Origin: Sorex araneus | Taxonomy: Eukaryota; Chordata; Mammalia; Eulipotyphla; Soricidae | DNA: 64,000 bases | NCBI RefSeq assembly: GCF_027595985.1 | Contig: NC_073308.1 | Coordinates: forward strand, 13,050,511 to 13,114,510 | Direction of reading: 5' to 3' | Shown here: positions 44,709 through 55,881 of the stretch, piece after piece | Position numbering within the stretch: position 1 is the stretch's first letter | How the letters are laid out: each line of letters starts with the position of its first letter | Notes under the pieces: model-generated | What the model saw: the letters and a program-made list of their open reading frames with translations, nothing else | The model's database searches: none | Told to the model about the DNA's origin: nothing | Position numbers and translations under genes: made by a program

Positions 44709-44971
44709 TTTTTAAAATTTTATTTTCCCTTGCCTTATATAGACACTGTAGTTCGCAAAACTGTTCATGAAGATTTGTTACAGACATTCAATTCTACCAT
44801 CATTGTACCTTCCCACCACCATTATCTCCATTTTTTCCAATCATCCTTTAAACCTTACGCAAAGCAGGTACTCAGTAATTTATTTATTTATTTTATATTA
44901 CTTGTTATAATTTGCTAAAAGAATACTGAAAAAATATCTCCTCAGAAGAAAATTAGTGAAGATTGTGTATC
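44709..44971 (-). mobile_element. Old L1 3' end
   Basis: ttgccttatatagacactgt, caattctaccatcattgtac and cttcccaccaccattatctc on plus; same older type as 55565-55860. Confidence 0.55.
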
Positions 44972-45267
44972 TCACCCTGGAGCTATTATCTTATCTTATC
45001 TTATTTATTTTTGGAGCTATTATTTTAGTTTAGAATTTTCTTCTTCTTTCTTTCTTTCTTTCTTTCTTTCTTTTTTTTTTTTTTTTGCCTTTCGGGTCAA
45101 ACCCGGCGATGAACAGGGGTTACTCCTCGCTCTACAATCAGGAATTACTCCTGTCAATGCTCAGGTGACGATATAGGATGCTGGGAATCGAATCCCGGGT
45201 GGGTCGCTTGCAAGAAAATTTCCTATCTGCTGTGCTATCGCTCCAGCCCCTCACCCTGGATCTATTA
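44972..45267 (-). mobile_element. SINE-A with expanded tail, TSD
   Basis: Imperfect TSD tcaccctggagctatta (44972-44988) and tcaccctggatctatta (from 45250). Between the left TSD and the body (45080-45250) the tail consists of cttat, (ttct)n and T-runs and contains a second ggagctatta. Confidence 0.85.
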
Positions 45268-45724
45268 AGCAGTTGTACAAGACATTGCTAAGATATTGGT
45301 ATAGGTTAAGCCTTTTATGTTGGTACTTTCTTAACCTAGATCGGATGCCTTCTACTTTATATCCCATGCAGTCTGTTTGCTACTCCTGTTTTATCAGTGT
45401 TGTACAGTTTGAGGTGTCGTGTGGCTGCAAATGCCCTTGTGCATTCCAGTAAGCCCAAAGTTTTCAAGGAGGTGATACAGGTGGAGTTAACTTTTTAACT
45501 GGCCATCTAGCCAAGGCATGTGAATTGGGGATAGGGCCTAAGAATGAGTTCCTTTTGTGCCAGAGACCACCAGTGTTACCTGGTGATCCTCAAGGGTCTC
45601 CAGGGCTATAGTCAGTGGTGCTTCAAAGAGGGTGACATGGTGCCAGGTCAAATACAGGTCTGGTTTGCACCAAAGTCCTTGAGCTTTGTCTTGATCATTT
45701 GTCACATCAGTGTTTTTAGTTTAT
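45268..45724. other. Unique sequence, no gene seen
   Basis: A diverged SINE-like stretch (gatcctcaagggtctccagg) is possible near 45580-45680. Confidence 0.3.
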
Positions 45725-45888
45725 TTCCATTTTGGGACCATACCCGGTGGCATTTAGGGCTTACTCCTGGCTCTGTGCTCAGGGGTCACTTCTGGCGGGA
45801 CACCGGAGACCATCTATGGTGCTGGGGATCAAACCCAGGTTGGTCATACGCAAGGCAAATGGCTTAGCCCCTGTCCCATAGCTCCATG
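45725..45888 (-). mobile_element. SINE-A
   Basis: ttttgggaccatacccggtg start, ggtgctggggatcaaaccca and an altered head. Confidence 0.85.
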
Positions 45889-46067
45889 AAAAGTTTTTAG
45901 TTTTCATGTAGTCCAGCATCTATTTCCTTTTGTCACTTCGGGTTTGGGTGTTTGTAATTAGGATCCTAATTGCCAGGTGTAAGGTCACGAAGATTTATTT
46001 CTGTGCTTTTTCTCAGGAACTGGATTATTTGCTTTGGACTATTGTATAGGAAAAGGACTCTTGGCTC

Positions 46068-46180
46068 TCTGTTTGGGGGTCACCCTGGTGATGCTGAGGG
46101 GAACCTGCCATGCTGGGGATCAAACTGGGCCTCCCGTGACCAACACATGCATTCAGTCTGTTGTGCAGCCCTCTGGCCTA
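46068..46180 (-). mobile_element. SINE-A, internally deleted
   Basis: ttgggggtcaccctggtgat start joined to gccatgctggggatcaaact. Confidence 0.6.
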
Positions 46181-47297
46181 CTGCTTCTTAGTTACGGAGT
46201 TAGCTCTTACTTTTAGGTCCAGAGCCACTTAAGCTCCCGTCTATGTCTGGTGTAAAAGGCCCAGCATCCCCTTACCTCTGCCCAGTCACTGAAATCTGTT
46301 TTTCCTGTCTCTTCCTCGGCCCTTTTAACATTTTGCTGTATTTACAGTTCCCTTATTTTTGTGTCCACCTCAGTAATATTTACTGAGGCATATACTCTTT
46401 GGCAGGTACTCCGTGGCTACTTTTTGCATCAAATTCTGGAACATTTGTAGCCCACGACAACAGTGGTTTCCCAACCCCCTGGTCTGTGGGCAGGTGCCAG
46501 CCTGTCCTGCCAGAAGGTTCTTGCCACTTTGTGAACCAGTGCTTGCCACTTTCTATGTGGCAAACCATGGACACGGTTTGGACACTGTGAGGGCTGACCA
46601 CTCTCTTCCTGGTTGACCTGATGTCATGTGGAATGAGGCGGGGAAAGCCGGCCTGCTATGGAGTTTTCCAGAACTCCTCTCTCTCCTCACTTGGGCATTC
46701 TCCATGTTGTCTGCCCTTTGCTTTCATTCTGTGTCACTGTCTTCTCTTCCCCTTCACAAGCCAAATGGACCAGAGCCCTGGGAGTAAAGGACTAAACCCA
46801 GGACTAAAGGGTTTCCAAGGGCTGCCTCCTTGTTCTCATACAAGTCCAGGCCCCTAGCTATTGACTCATTTATAAAACCAAGGGGACCCCGATGAAATTT
46901 CTATATTTGGGGGACTATTAAAGTGTTCCTTGTACGAAGAAAGCGTTCATGTTTTCCTGTCTGAATTTGAGTGCCAAGTGCAATCGGAGCACTCAGGGTA
47001 CTAAAAGGAAGATAAAACCTATTGTCCGCGACATGTTCATCATGAAGTGGAGACCTGTGTGAACAGTTTCACAGGGTGTTGGGAGAGGCAATGAACTCTG
47101 TAATTACTGGTTTGAAACAATATCAGGCTTTAGGTAACTTAACCAAAGCAAATTGTTTTTAGTGGAGAGAGAAAACTCGGTGTAGCTTAATGATCTGGTA
47201 TGGAGGCATAAAAAATAGTGGTGGGTGGAAGAAGTATGTCAGAATGCCAGTGATTTCAGCTGCTCTGGAAGAACGGACTAGAATTCAGATCATCTTT
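46181..47297. other. Intergenic, no gene seen
   Basis: Overlapping small open frames at 46380-46860 have no recognised family; no young repeat. Confidence 0.35.
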
Positions 47298-47498
47298 AAA
47301 AAGTCCTGGATAGGGGGTTGGAGCAATAACACAGCAGGTAGGGTGTTTGCCTTGCATGAGGCGACCTGGGTTCGATTCCCAGCTTCCCATATGTCCGCCT
47401 GAGCACTGCCAGGAGTAATTCCTGAGTGCATGAGCCAGGAGTAATCCCTGTGCATCTCAGGTTGTGATCCAAAAAATAAAAAAAAAAGTCCTAGATAG
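47298..47498 (+). mobile_element. SINE-A, young, with TSD
   Basis: TSD aaaaagtcctggatag (47298-47313) and aaaaagtcctagatag (47483-47498). Box B ggttcgattccc intact. Confidence 0.95.
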
Positions 47499-47517
47499 AA
47501 TCTATCTTTGTTTTGTT

Positions 47518-47625
47518 TGGGAGAGGGGTATTTGGGACCACACCCAAGTGTCTGGGGCTATTCCTGAATGTCTTGCTCAGGAGTGACCCCTTGGAGTGCT
47601 GGGGATACACTCTTAGTCATCAACC
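47518..47625 (-). mobile_element. SINE-A, shortened
   Basis: gtatttgggaccacacccaa start, ttgctcaggagtgacccc and gtgctggggatacac. Confidence 0.6.
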
Positions 47626-47715
47626 AAAAGAGCATTAATGATTAGGGATGATCCTTTCTAAAAAGACGAGGATGGAGGGCTCCCAACATGTTTCTTTATA
47701 TTTTACATACTGTTC

Positions 47716-47785
47716 CAAGGATCAGAGTTGGTTTGGCCACGTGCAAGGCAAACATCTTACCCTCTGTCCTATCTATCTTACCCAG
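47716..47785 (-). mobile_element. SINE-A head fragment
   Basis: ggatcagagttggtttggcc and acgtgcaaggcaaacatctt only. Confidence 0.5.
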
Positions 47786-47797
47786 GATCTAATTTTT

Positions 47798-47945
47798 TTG
47801 TTGTTTTTGCACCACACCCAGCTATGTTTAGGGGTTACTCGTGACTGTGCACTCAGGAATCACTCCTGGCAGTGCTCAGGAGACCATATGGGATGATGGG
47901 GAACAAACCAGGTCAGTCACATGTAAGGCAAGCACCCTACCACTG
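47798..47945 (-). mobile_element. SINE-A
   Basis: gcaccacacccagctatgtt start, catatgggatgatggggaac; head ends early at ccctaccact. Confidence 0.85.
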
Positions 47946-48167
47946 TTGATTTCATCAGTCTTGATAAAACTGGGATGTGCCTTGAATCACTCATGTTCCT
48001 ACTTCTGAGTTTTAACTACAGCAGACATAAAATGAGAAATGATTATGTGATAGTTTCCAGACTTCTAGATTTCCAGAACAGATAAAACAAGAATAAAATT
48101 CAGACCATGATCAAAGATTTTCCATTTTTAAAACAACTTTAGGACTGAAGGGGATAAATAAAAATCA
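47946..48167. other. Unique AT-rich sequence
   Basis: Nothing recognised. Confidence 0.35.
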
Positions 48168-48410
48168 CTGTATCACTGTCATCCCGTTGCTCATCGATTT
48201 GTTTGAGTGGGCACCAGTAACATCTCTCATTGAGTGACTGCACAGCGGTTGGGCATTTGCCTTTCACGCAGCCGACCCGAGTTCGATTCCTCCGCCCCTC
48301 TCGGAGAGCCTGGCAAGCTACCGAGAGTATCGAGCCCGCACGGCAGAGCCTGGCAAGCTACCCATGCTCATTGGATATTGGATATACCAAATAAAAATAT
48401 TTTTAAAAAT
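48168..48410 (+). mobile_element. SINE-B with an inverted tail joined to its head
   Basis: 48168-48234 is the reverse complement of the SINE-B tail (ctgtcatcccgttgctcatc). It is followed directly by the plus-strand tRNA-like head (cagcggttgggcatttgcc, box B agttcgattcc) and the B body (tctcggagagcctggcaagc, cggcagagcctggcaagcta). It ends in an A/T-rich stretch without the normal forward tail. Confidence 0.8.
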
Positions 48411-48446
48411 TCCTCTTCATAAAACAATTATTAGCATTGTAGAGAG

Positions 48447-48540
48447 GTCTGTAACAACAAGTCTCACAATGGAGACATTACTGGTGCCTGCTCGAGCAAA
48501 TCGATGAACAATGGGATGACGATAACAGTGCTGCAGTGCT
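48447..48540 (+). mobile_element. SINE-B tail segment
   Basis: ctgtaacaacaagtctcaca, ggagacattactggtgcctg, then agcaaatcgatgaacaatgg and gctgcagtgct repeats. Head missing or carried by the copy to its left. Confidence 0.75.
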
Positions 48541-48776
48541 TCCACTCAGCAGCAGGGCATTTGCCTTGCATGCAGCCGACACGGGTTTGATATTTCACCC
48601 CTCTTGGAGAGCCCGGCAAGCTACCAAGAGTATCTCACCCGCACGGTAGAGCCTGGCAAGCTACCCGTGGTGTATTCGATATACCAAACACAGTAACAAC
48701 AAGTCTCAATGGAGATCATAATGGTGCCCGCTCGAGCAAATTGATGAGCAATGGGATGACAGTGACAGTGACAGTA
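48541..48776 (+). mobile_element. SINE-B, nearly complete
   Basis: tRNA-like head (gcagggcatttgccttgcat, gccgacacgggtttgat), two B-body repeats of ggcaagctacc, cagtaacaacaagtctcaat, and the RTE tail (gctcgagcaaattgatgagc), ending in a (gtgaca)n repeat. Confidence 0.88.
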
Positions 48777-48847
48777 GAGAGGTCACACAACTAATGAAAC
48801 CAGTTTTTGTCTTAGAAAGAAGAACATTTGTTATATTACCCTTTATG

Positions 48848-49005
48848 TTTTTTGGGGGGCCAAACCTGGCAATGCTTCTCCTTGCTCTGCACTCAGGAAT
48901 TACTCCTGGTGGTCCTCAGGTGAACATATGAGATGCTAGGGATTGAACCTGGTCAGCTAGATGCAAGGCAAATACTCTACCTGCTGTACTGTCACACTGA
49001 GCCCT
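48848..49005 (-). mobile_element. SINE-A
   Basis: ttttggggggccaaacctgg start, a small core deletion, and head ending ctgtcacactgagccc. Confidence 0.82.
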
Positions 49006-49049
49006 ATTTATATTATCCTTTTTAAAGGATTAGGGAAAATTTCACAGAC

Positions 49050-49200
49050 GGGATGTGGTGCTGTCCTGATTCTGCTGACCTGGGTTCAATTCCCACTTCC
49101 ATAAATGGTCCCCCAAGCCCTTCCAGGGATTCAGTGATGTTTGAGCACAAACCTAGGAGTCAGCCTGGAGCATCACTGGGTGTGGCCCCCAAATAAATGA
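49050..49200 (+). mobile_element. SINE-A
   Basis: tgctgacctgggttcaattc, taaatggtcccccaagccct and actgggtgtggcccccaaat. Confidence 0.8.
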
Positions 49201-49216
49201 ACACAATTCCATCTTC

Positions 49217-49398
49217 CACTAACATTTTTTTTTAACTTTTTGGGTCACAAGGGCTACTCCTGGCTCTGCACTCAGGAATTACTCCTGTCGGTGCTCAGGG
49301 GACCATATAGGGTGCTGAGAATCGAAGCCGGGTCAGCCACATGCAAGGCAAATGCGCAACCCGCTGTGCTATTGCTCCAGCCCCTGATACTAACATTT
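49217..49398 (-). mobile_element. SINE-A, young, with TSD
   Basis: TSD actaacatttt at 49217-49227 and 49388-49398. The inverted tail is followed by a body lacking a short caccnggcgatgctca part; head complete. Confidence 0.93.
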
Positions 49399-50099
49399 TA
49401 AAATTACGGATGGGAAGGACCTACTTGCCTTCTTAGTCCATTGCTCCACCAAATAGCTACAGGGAAGCTAAGAAGTCTCGTGGGCACCACAAGCTCCCAT
49501 GTTGGAGTCACTACTTGAATCAACTCAATTCCCCAGTCTCTGCCCTGCTCTCAGCTCCCACATCATCCGGGTTCCACAAACGCACCTTCACAATGGTGCA
49601 GTGTCCTGTGGGGTTGGGATTGGGGTGAGGAGGAAGGAAATTGTTTTCTAAGGGTTCAGGCAGAACTAGAGGTCCTTCCCCTATGTCCTTAAATTAGCTC
49701 TCTGGTCTCTAATCCCAGGGCTCAATGGCTCCAAGATGAGATACAACAGTTTTCACACACCTTACTCTGAGGAAACCTTTTTGGATAATTTTCAGTCAAG
49801 TATTTATAGCAAGTAATACAAAATAAATGACTTAACATTTTTTGGGGCAGTTTTGGGATAGTGGTGGGAAAAGTCAAAGGTGGTGGAAAGGTGTAATGGT
49901 GATGAAATTGGTGTTAAATATTGAGTGTAATCAAATTCTGTGAAAAACTCTGAAATAAAAGAAAGAAAATTAGCCCTCTGGGCTCATCAAGAAAGACTTG
50001 TGCTGATGGGACACCAAGGAGTTTAAAGGTGGGGACTTGGTGCCTAGCCCTTAGCACTGTGGGCTGGGCCTGGCCACAGTAGATCCACCCCCAGCACGC
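49399..50099. other. Intergenic, no gene seen
   Basis: Possible very old L1-like 3' sequence at 49840-49980 (gtaatcaaattctgtgaaaa); not assignable. Confidence 0.35.
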
Positions 50100-51300
50100 C
50101 CCACCCTCGCACAAGCCCCCTTTGAAAAAGCGGGGGCAGGTTCTGCGCAGGCGCAGTGCCGCCGTGAGTTTGAGTTGCGCAGGCGCAGTGAAGCCGAGGA
50201 GGGCTCAGGTGGTACCTTTCACGGTTCCCAACGAGAGTGACAAAACCCTGTTGGTGTGGAGATGAGCTCTGGCCCCAAATATCCCTTGCATGTGAGCCGG
50301 GTCCCCCCGGGAAAGGAGTCTCTCGAGCCCCGACTTCCCGCCGTGGCCCCGCGCCCTGCCCTGTGCCAAGGGAACCGTGGCTGTCAGCTCGCGCAACACT
50401 TTCTTGTGCTGCACCTCGGGCCCGTGGCCGTGGCTGTGCGACGCAGCTGCAGCCCCGTCTTGCAGAGTGCAGCGTGCTGGGGATGTGGCCCCTCACCTGG
50501 GGGCAGGGGACAGGCGGGGAGGGTGGCCTCCTATGCCAGACTGTGCAGTGGGTGACCAAGGCGGCCCTGCAGCATCGTTCTCTGTCCGCAGCCTTCTCCC
50601 GCTTCGCCTTCTGTGTGCGGTGAGCGTCTTCCCCAACGCTGTGGCCTCCCCGCCGGGTTTCTACTCCGGGGTCAAGTTTTATTCTGCGCGCGCCGCTCAC
50701 TCAGCCCAAGGGGCCTATGACCGGCAGCCGCTCTTCCAGTCCTCTCCGCTGAAGGTGGCTCCGCACTCGGCGGGGGCCGGCCCCGTGGGAAGCAGTGCTG
50801 GGCGGGGGCACCTTACACTGGCAGCTAGCCGCCCCCACCCACCAGCCTCCCGCTGCCTTGCAGAGTGTCCCCCAGAATCCGGGTAGCAGGCAGCCAGTCC
50901 CCCAAGGCTGCTGCTGCAGAAACGCCCAGGCTGGTTGCAGTAAGAGACTCGCTGACAGGGTCAGAGGCAGTTCCCAGCCTCCTCTGGGCTTTGATGGGGT
51001 CCACGTGTGCGCTTGGCAGTCCTGTTGGCTGGAGGGACTCGCGGCCAGCGTCATCGCTCTGTCTTAAGCCAGCCATTCGCGATGCCCAGCCCCAGTTCCC
51101 AGTTCCCACCGAAAACTTTCTTCCCTTGGCGTGCACCCCAGCTCCGCGGTCTCCAGCTCCCAAATTCCGTCTCGCTTGGGCCTCATTTTGGTCCCATTCT
51201 TTTGTCTGGCCCATTTCCGTTCTCTTGTGGTTCGTTTCGGTTTTGGTGGAGCGGTGTTGGGTGTGGAGGGGATGGAGGTAAGAACCAAGGGGTCTCCTGC
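50100..51300. promoter_or_regulatory. GC-rich promoter-like region
   Basis: Clearly richer in CpG than its flanks, strongest at 50120-50900. Donor-like sequences occur (ctcag|gtggta near 50209; gtgagc near 50292), but no exon can be assigned. Open frames on both strands overlap and have no recognised family, so I do not call a protein. It might be a first exon for a transcript reaching the LRRC37-like sequence at 60.9 kb; orientation alone suggests this. Confidence 0.5.
50143..50188. promoter_or_regulatory. Two identical NRF1-type motifs
   Basis: tgcgcaggcgcag at 50143-50155 and again at 50176-50188, 33 bp apart. They fit the palindromic NRF1 consensus (TGCGCANGCGCA) found in CpG promoters. 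Confidence 0.75.
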
Positions 51301-51689
51301 TCCGCTGTTTTCCTGTGCACACCCCCCACCATTTCCCATGCCTCTGAATATATGAGTGAGGATTTTTTCTCTTCAAACCTTTCACTTGATAATTCTCAGC
51401 CTTCTCTGATTGGCTCCCTGAACTGGCTTCTCACACCTCATCTTGCTGGTCATTCTCACTCCCCATCCTTTCCTCCTTGCCTGCACCTTCATCGGACATG
51501 AAAACACCCCTCCGTGGTGACCATAGACTCTGCTGCTCCTCTGCAGGCTCAACACCTGCTTCAGTCTCTACTCCACCCCCTAGGAGTGAGATCAAGGTCT
51601 CTTAGACATTATTTGCTTTGCAGACTATACGCTGCAGCTAACCTATGGCCATCTCACAGTTACATCACAGCTGGTATTAAAAACATTTT
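51301..51689. other. Unique sequence, no gene seen
   Basis: Pyrimidine-rich; nothing recognised. Confidence 0.35.
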
Positions 51690-51855
51690 TGGCCAGAGTG
51701 ATAATATGGCCGGGGAGGGCTCTTGGCTTGCACTTGCTCACACTGGCTGGATTCCTGGCACCCCAGATGGTCTCCCAAGACCCACCAGAAATTTTTCTTG
51801 AGTGCAGAGCCAGGAATAAGCCTGGGGAATGCCAGGTGTGGCCCCAACCCCCCCT
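51690..51855 (+). mobile_element. SINE-A
   Basis: ggccagagtgataatatggc head, ggcaccccagatggtctccc and a ccaggtgtggccccaac end. Confidence 0.82.
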
Positions 51856-52026
51856 CAAATAAATATAATTTATCCGTTGTAATTAATGAGTGGTACTCCC
51901 CTCACCCCTTTCTCTCATTGGCTACTAAGACCATCTTGTAGGAACAGGGATGTGACCCTTGGCAGAGCGTAGACCTTGCATATGTAAAGGCACTGTAGGA
52001 GGGAGGAAGATGAGTTTCATAAATGT

Positions 52027-52228
52027 GGTTTTGAGATTTATTTTTTTTTTTGCTTTTTGGGTCACACCCAGCGATGCTCAGGGGTTACTCCTGGCTTTGC
52101 ACTCAGGAACTACTCCTGGTGGTGCTTGGGGGACCATATGGGATGCCGGGGATCGAACCCGGGTCGGCCGTGTGCAAGGCAAATGCCCTACCCGCTGTGC
52201 TATCGCTCCGGCCCCGGTTTTGAGATTT
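52027..52228 (-). mobile_element. SINE-A, young, with TSD
   Basis: TSD ggttttgagattt at 52027-52039 and 52216-52228. Body close to consensus; box B (inverted ggatcgaacc) intact. Confidence 0.96.
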
Positions 52229-52907
52229 TTATAGCATAAAATTCATTACCAATATAGTGACAAAAGGAACATTCTATAAATCAGTATATAGTTGTGAAGG
52301 TGGTACTCTAGTAGATCATCTAATGTAGAGGCTGGGATTACTACCTTCCCTCAGAAAGTTATCCATTTCAATGAGAGGTTCTTTTATATCTTGGATAGCA
52401 CCCAGAGTTCTTGTCTACTTTTGGCCTCCTGTAAGTACAGAAAAGCAAATTGGATCTTAATGTAAGGTGAAGGAAAGACCCAAGTCATCAGAGAGGTTTC
52501 TTCATGGTTACCAGCAAAAAAAAAAAAAAAAAACTGTTCCAAAGTTAAGGTGACTACTCTCCAGGGTCTCAGAACCCTTCTGAAGCTTCCTAGTCGACAA
52601 AGCTGCCGTCACCACAATGATGGGCTAGTGTGTGGTGCAAACATTCAAGATCAATCGTCATTGCTTCCTCTCTCACCCAGTTGGGGAAACTAATTTTGTT
52701 CTCTTTTCTCATTCCTTGATTTATTCTCTCAACCAACAAACTATTGATCCTTTTATGGTAACAAATCTTTCTAGCTTCAGAGAATGAGGAAAGGATACAA
52801 TATGGATTCTTGAGCACTCAAGGTGCTTATAAACTGGTATAATGATAGGCACATAAAACAAATCAATAATTAATATTGCTTTGCTTTCATTTGTATTTGA
52901 ATTATTT
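52229..52907. other. Unique AT-rich sequence
   Basis: A19 run near 52517; an open frame on the minus strand at 52590-52957 has no recognised family. Confidence 0.35.
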
Positions 52908-53070
52908 TTCTTTTTTGTTTGGCAGTGCTCAAGACTGTTTTCTGACTCTGCACTCAAGGATCACTCCTGGCAGGCTTGGCGGCACCATATGGGATGCTGG
53001 GGATTGAACCCGGATTGTCCATATGGAAGGCAAAAATGCCTTACCCATTGGACTATCTCTCCAATCTTGC
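52908..53070 (-). mobile_element. SINE-A, shortened
   Basis: ttgtttggcagtgctcaaga start, catatgggatgctggggatt and ctatctctccaatc. Confidence 0.85.
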
Positions 53071-53599
53071 ATTTGAATTTTTATAATATGTTCATGTACT
53101 ACATCCTCGCTGAAAGTTGAACTTGACATTTAAGAACTAATGATGTAAGAAGTCCACAATAATGTATATTTAGAGAACTATTAACAGACATATTTTTTAT
53201 TTTATAAGGAAGCTCTTATGCAGATGATAGTTACTCATAAAATGTTGTCACAAAAAATAAACTGTACTATTTTCTCTTCTAGCAAGGTTAATAGTTTGGA
53301 GAGGGGAGTGCTGCAGATGGAGGTCCTTCTTTGGTAGCATGTCTGTCTTATCTATGCTTCAGGTTATAGTTTCAGACAAAAGTTGCTAGATAGAATCACT
53401 GAAGCAATTTACTTCTTTTACTTATATACAATCTTGAAGATCTTCCTGTATCATACATTCATTGACCAGCAGAAGTCAGGGAAATGCTCAGATTAACCAG
53501 AGACTATGGAAATAATGCAGAAGAATACCATGGCTTGAAAACAATGAGTATTAGTCCTTACTATGAACTTAATGCCTAAAATGTTTAAGGACCAAAAAA
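53071..53599. other. Unique AT-rich sequence
   Basis: No repeat or exon recognised. Confidence 0.35.
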
Positions 53600-53725
53600 T
53601 AGGCCAGGAGTTAATGTGCTGACCTTGCTTGCTGCCAACCCAGTTCTATGCCCAGCAGACATATGATTGCCCCAACCACCACCTGGAGTGATCCCAGAGC
53701 ACAGAGCTAGGAGTAACATTGCTGC
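53600..53725 (+). mobile_element. SINE-A, old
   Basis: aatgtgctgaccttgcttgc head remnant and cacctggagtgatcccagag. Confidence 0.55.
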
Positions 53726-53726
53726 T

Positions 53727-53975
53727 GAGTCACTGTCACTGTCATCCCGTTGCTCATCTACTTGTTCGAGTGGGCACCAGTAAGGTCTCTCATTGAGAAA
53801 CTTATTGTTACTGTTTTTGGCATATCCAATACGCACGGGTGGCTTGCCAGGCTCTGCCGTGCGGGCTCGATACTCGATAGTCTTGCCGGGCTCTCCGAGA
53901 GAGACTGAGGAATCGAACACAGGTCAGCCACATGAAAGGCGAATGCCCAAGCACTGTGCTATTTGTAATAGGACT
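53727..53975 (-). mobile_element. SINE-B, full length
   Basis: Read on the minus strand: tRNA-like head from about 53970 (inverted ggaatcgaaca), B body with gagccggcaag-type repeats (tcttgccgggctctccgaga on plus), an agtaacaataag link, and the RTE tail. The tail translates as CPLEQVDEQRDDSDS. A short flanking duplication tgctgagt (53723-53730 and 53978-53985) fits an insertion. Confidence 0.88.
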
Positions 53976-53985
53976 GTTGCTGAGT

Positions 53986-54882
53986 AGGGGTCTGAAACAA
54001 TAGCAACCACCAAAGTTTGTTCGATTTGCTCTTCACAGCCACCTTATGAAACTTGTATTGAGAAGTCTTGGGTCGGCTGAATTAGATCTCTGTGGCAATT
54101 CGTTCCTATCGTCGAGTATGTCTCTTACGTCTTTAGGTTTGTCTCAAGCAGACATAAAGCAGTTCAACATCGTGCCCTTGCCCTAAACAGCTCCCAATGC
54201 CAGGAACTGGCAAAATACTATTTGGTTTTAATGGATGGTCTAAAAGGATTGTCAGGATAGGAAGTGAAGAGAGAGTTCAAGTGCAGATCCTGTGTGCACC
54301 GTGTTCAAGCCCCGGGGTTTTGTCCTGAGAACTGCACGACTCCCCAGCACTGTGGGGTGTGACTGCAGCAGGCCCTGTGGACCAACAGACCTGACAGATT
54401 AGAGTTGTCTAAGTGAAAGTGTCTGAGCACTGGTCACACCCCAGCATCAATCAAGATCTCAGTGAATTGACAGTGGTGTCCATATTCTACAACACTAGTG
54501 TGCTCTGTATGTGCGTGGCTGGTGTAGTTCATGGAAAGTTTGGCTTAATATTGAAGTCACAGGTTACTTCAACTGTTAGCACAGGTTGCTGGAATTTAGT
54601 TTTTATTTAAATTAAACACTTCAAACCTACATTGAGATGTTCAGAAGGACCTTCAATCTAAACTCCTAACAGCTTCAGAATTTTTCTGACCTTGAAGAAA
54701 GGGAAAAGGAAGATATTGTGGCACCACTTCAGAAGCATGAAGATCTTCTGTGCTTTAGAGGTGGTATTAGAGGTGGTATTGTCATCCTTTGATTGCAAGA
54801 GCCCTGGAGTTGGCATAGCTGAGGAGACTTTGGATAAATTGGAAGGTCTCTGTGGGGATTAGAATGGGAGTGTGGGTAAGAA

Positions 54883-54939
<57 letters not shown>

Positions 54940-55064
54940 TGATCATATTTTCAGATACATCAGAAACAACCCTCTCCTTGCTAAACTGCTACAACTTTAT
55001 TCAGATGTTTTTAACAATTCTTGTTTAAATCTTAGGTAGTAACGAACAGAATTGTTTATTTGGG
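53986..55064. other. Unique sequence, no gene seen
   Basis: A diverged SINE-like stretch near 54255-54370 (tgcagatcctgtgtgcaccg) is possible. Contains the (TC)n microsatellite listed next. Confidence 0.3.
54888..54937. repeat. (TC)n microsatellite
   Basis: About 24 uninterrupted tc units. Confidence 0.97.
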
Positions 55065-55230
55065 GGGATGGGGGAAGAGGAGGTGTTGGGAACACCTGAT
55101 GATGCTCCTGGCTCAGCACTCAGAAATCACTCCTGGCGGTGCTCAGAGGACTCTGTGGAATGCTGGAGATCAAACCTGGGTTGGCTACGTGCGAGGCAAG
55201 TGTCCTACCTGCTGTGATATCACCCTGGCA
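55065..55230 (-). mobile_element. SINE-A
   Basis: gaacacctgatgatgctcct start, tggaatgctggagatcaaac and head ending atatcaccctggcag. Confidence 0.85.
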
Positions 55231-55564
55231 GAACCTTGAACTTCACAATTTTAGAGCTGTCTTTCTACCAAGGAGTTTAGGGGTATGGGGATGGAAATAG
55301 TGTTTCTCCTTTTGGGGCATAACAGTCTTCTTTGTTCCAAAGTAAACTTTCAAGTATGTGTAATCTTCCATTATTCCAGCAAATTCTTCACCTAGATAAT
55401 GAAAGAAACTAATATAAATGCTTTTTCCTCCAGAATCTATGGCACTTAGACTTAGGGAATTCAGTCAAAGGCAGGGCTGTTAGTGAAAGAACTGGAACAG
55501 ACTCTGGTAGGTGAATCTTAGGGAGAAAGAAGTTCATCTATGCTACTAACAAACCTTTCTCAAG
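55231..55564. other. Unique sequence, no gene seen
   Basis: Nothing recognised. Confidence 0.35.
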
Positions 55565-55860
55565 CTTCTGTTTTTATTTTTAATTTAATTTTATAGAGTA
55601 ATTCACAATATTTTATCGTATTTAATATTTGAACACCAATCCCACCACCATTCCACCTTCCTTACCACTATATTTTGGATGTTTCCATCCGATCCCGAAC
55701 CACAGCCCCAAAGCAGAATGAAAGAATTTATTTTGTATTGTTTATTCTGAATCAACTGCTGAAAATGCTCCAAAACTTTCCTTAGAGGAAAATACGTGAA
55801 GATTGTTGTATTTCCCCCAGAGACCATTAAGCCCTTCAATAAGAGTTTACTGACAGGTTG
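55565..55860 (-). mobile_element. Old L1 3' end
   Basis: gaacaccaatcccaccacca and ttccaccttccttaccacta on plus, with a T-rich left end. Confidence 0.6.
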
Positions 55861-55881
55861 TTAAAGGCTGCGCCTGCTTAT

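Noticed and set aside
50044-51501. Overlapping frames of 90-218 codons on both strands
   Set aside because: Same composition effect; no splice-consistent or family-supported reading.
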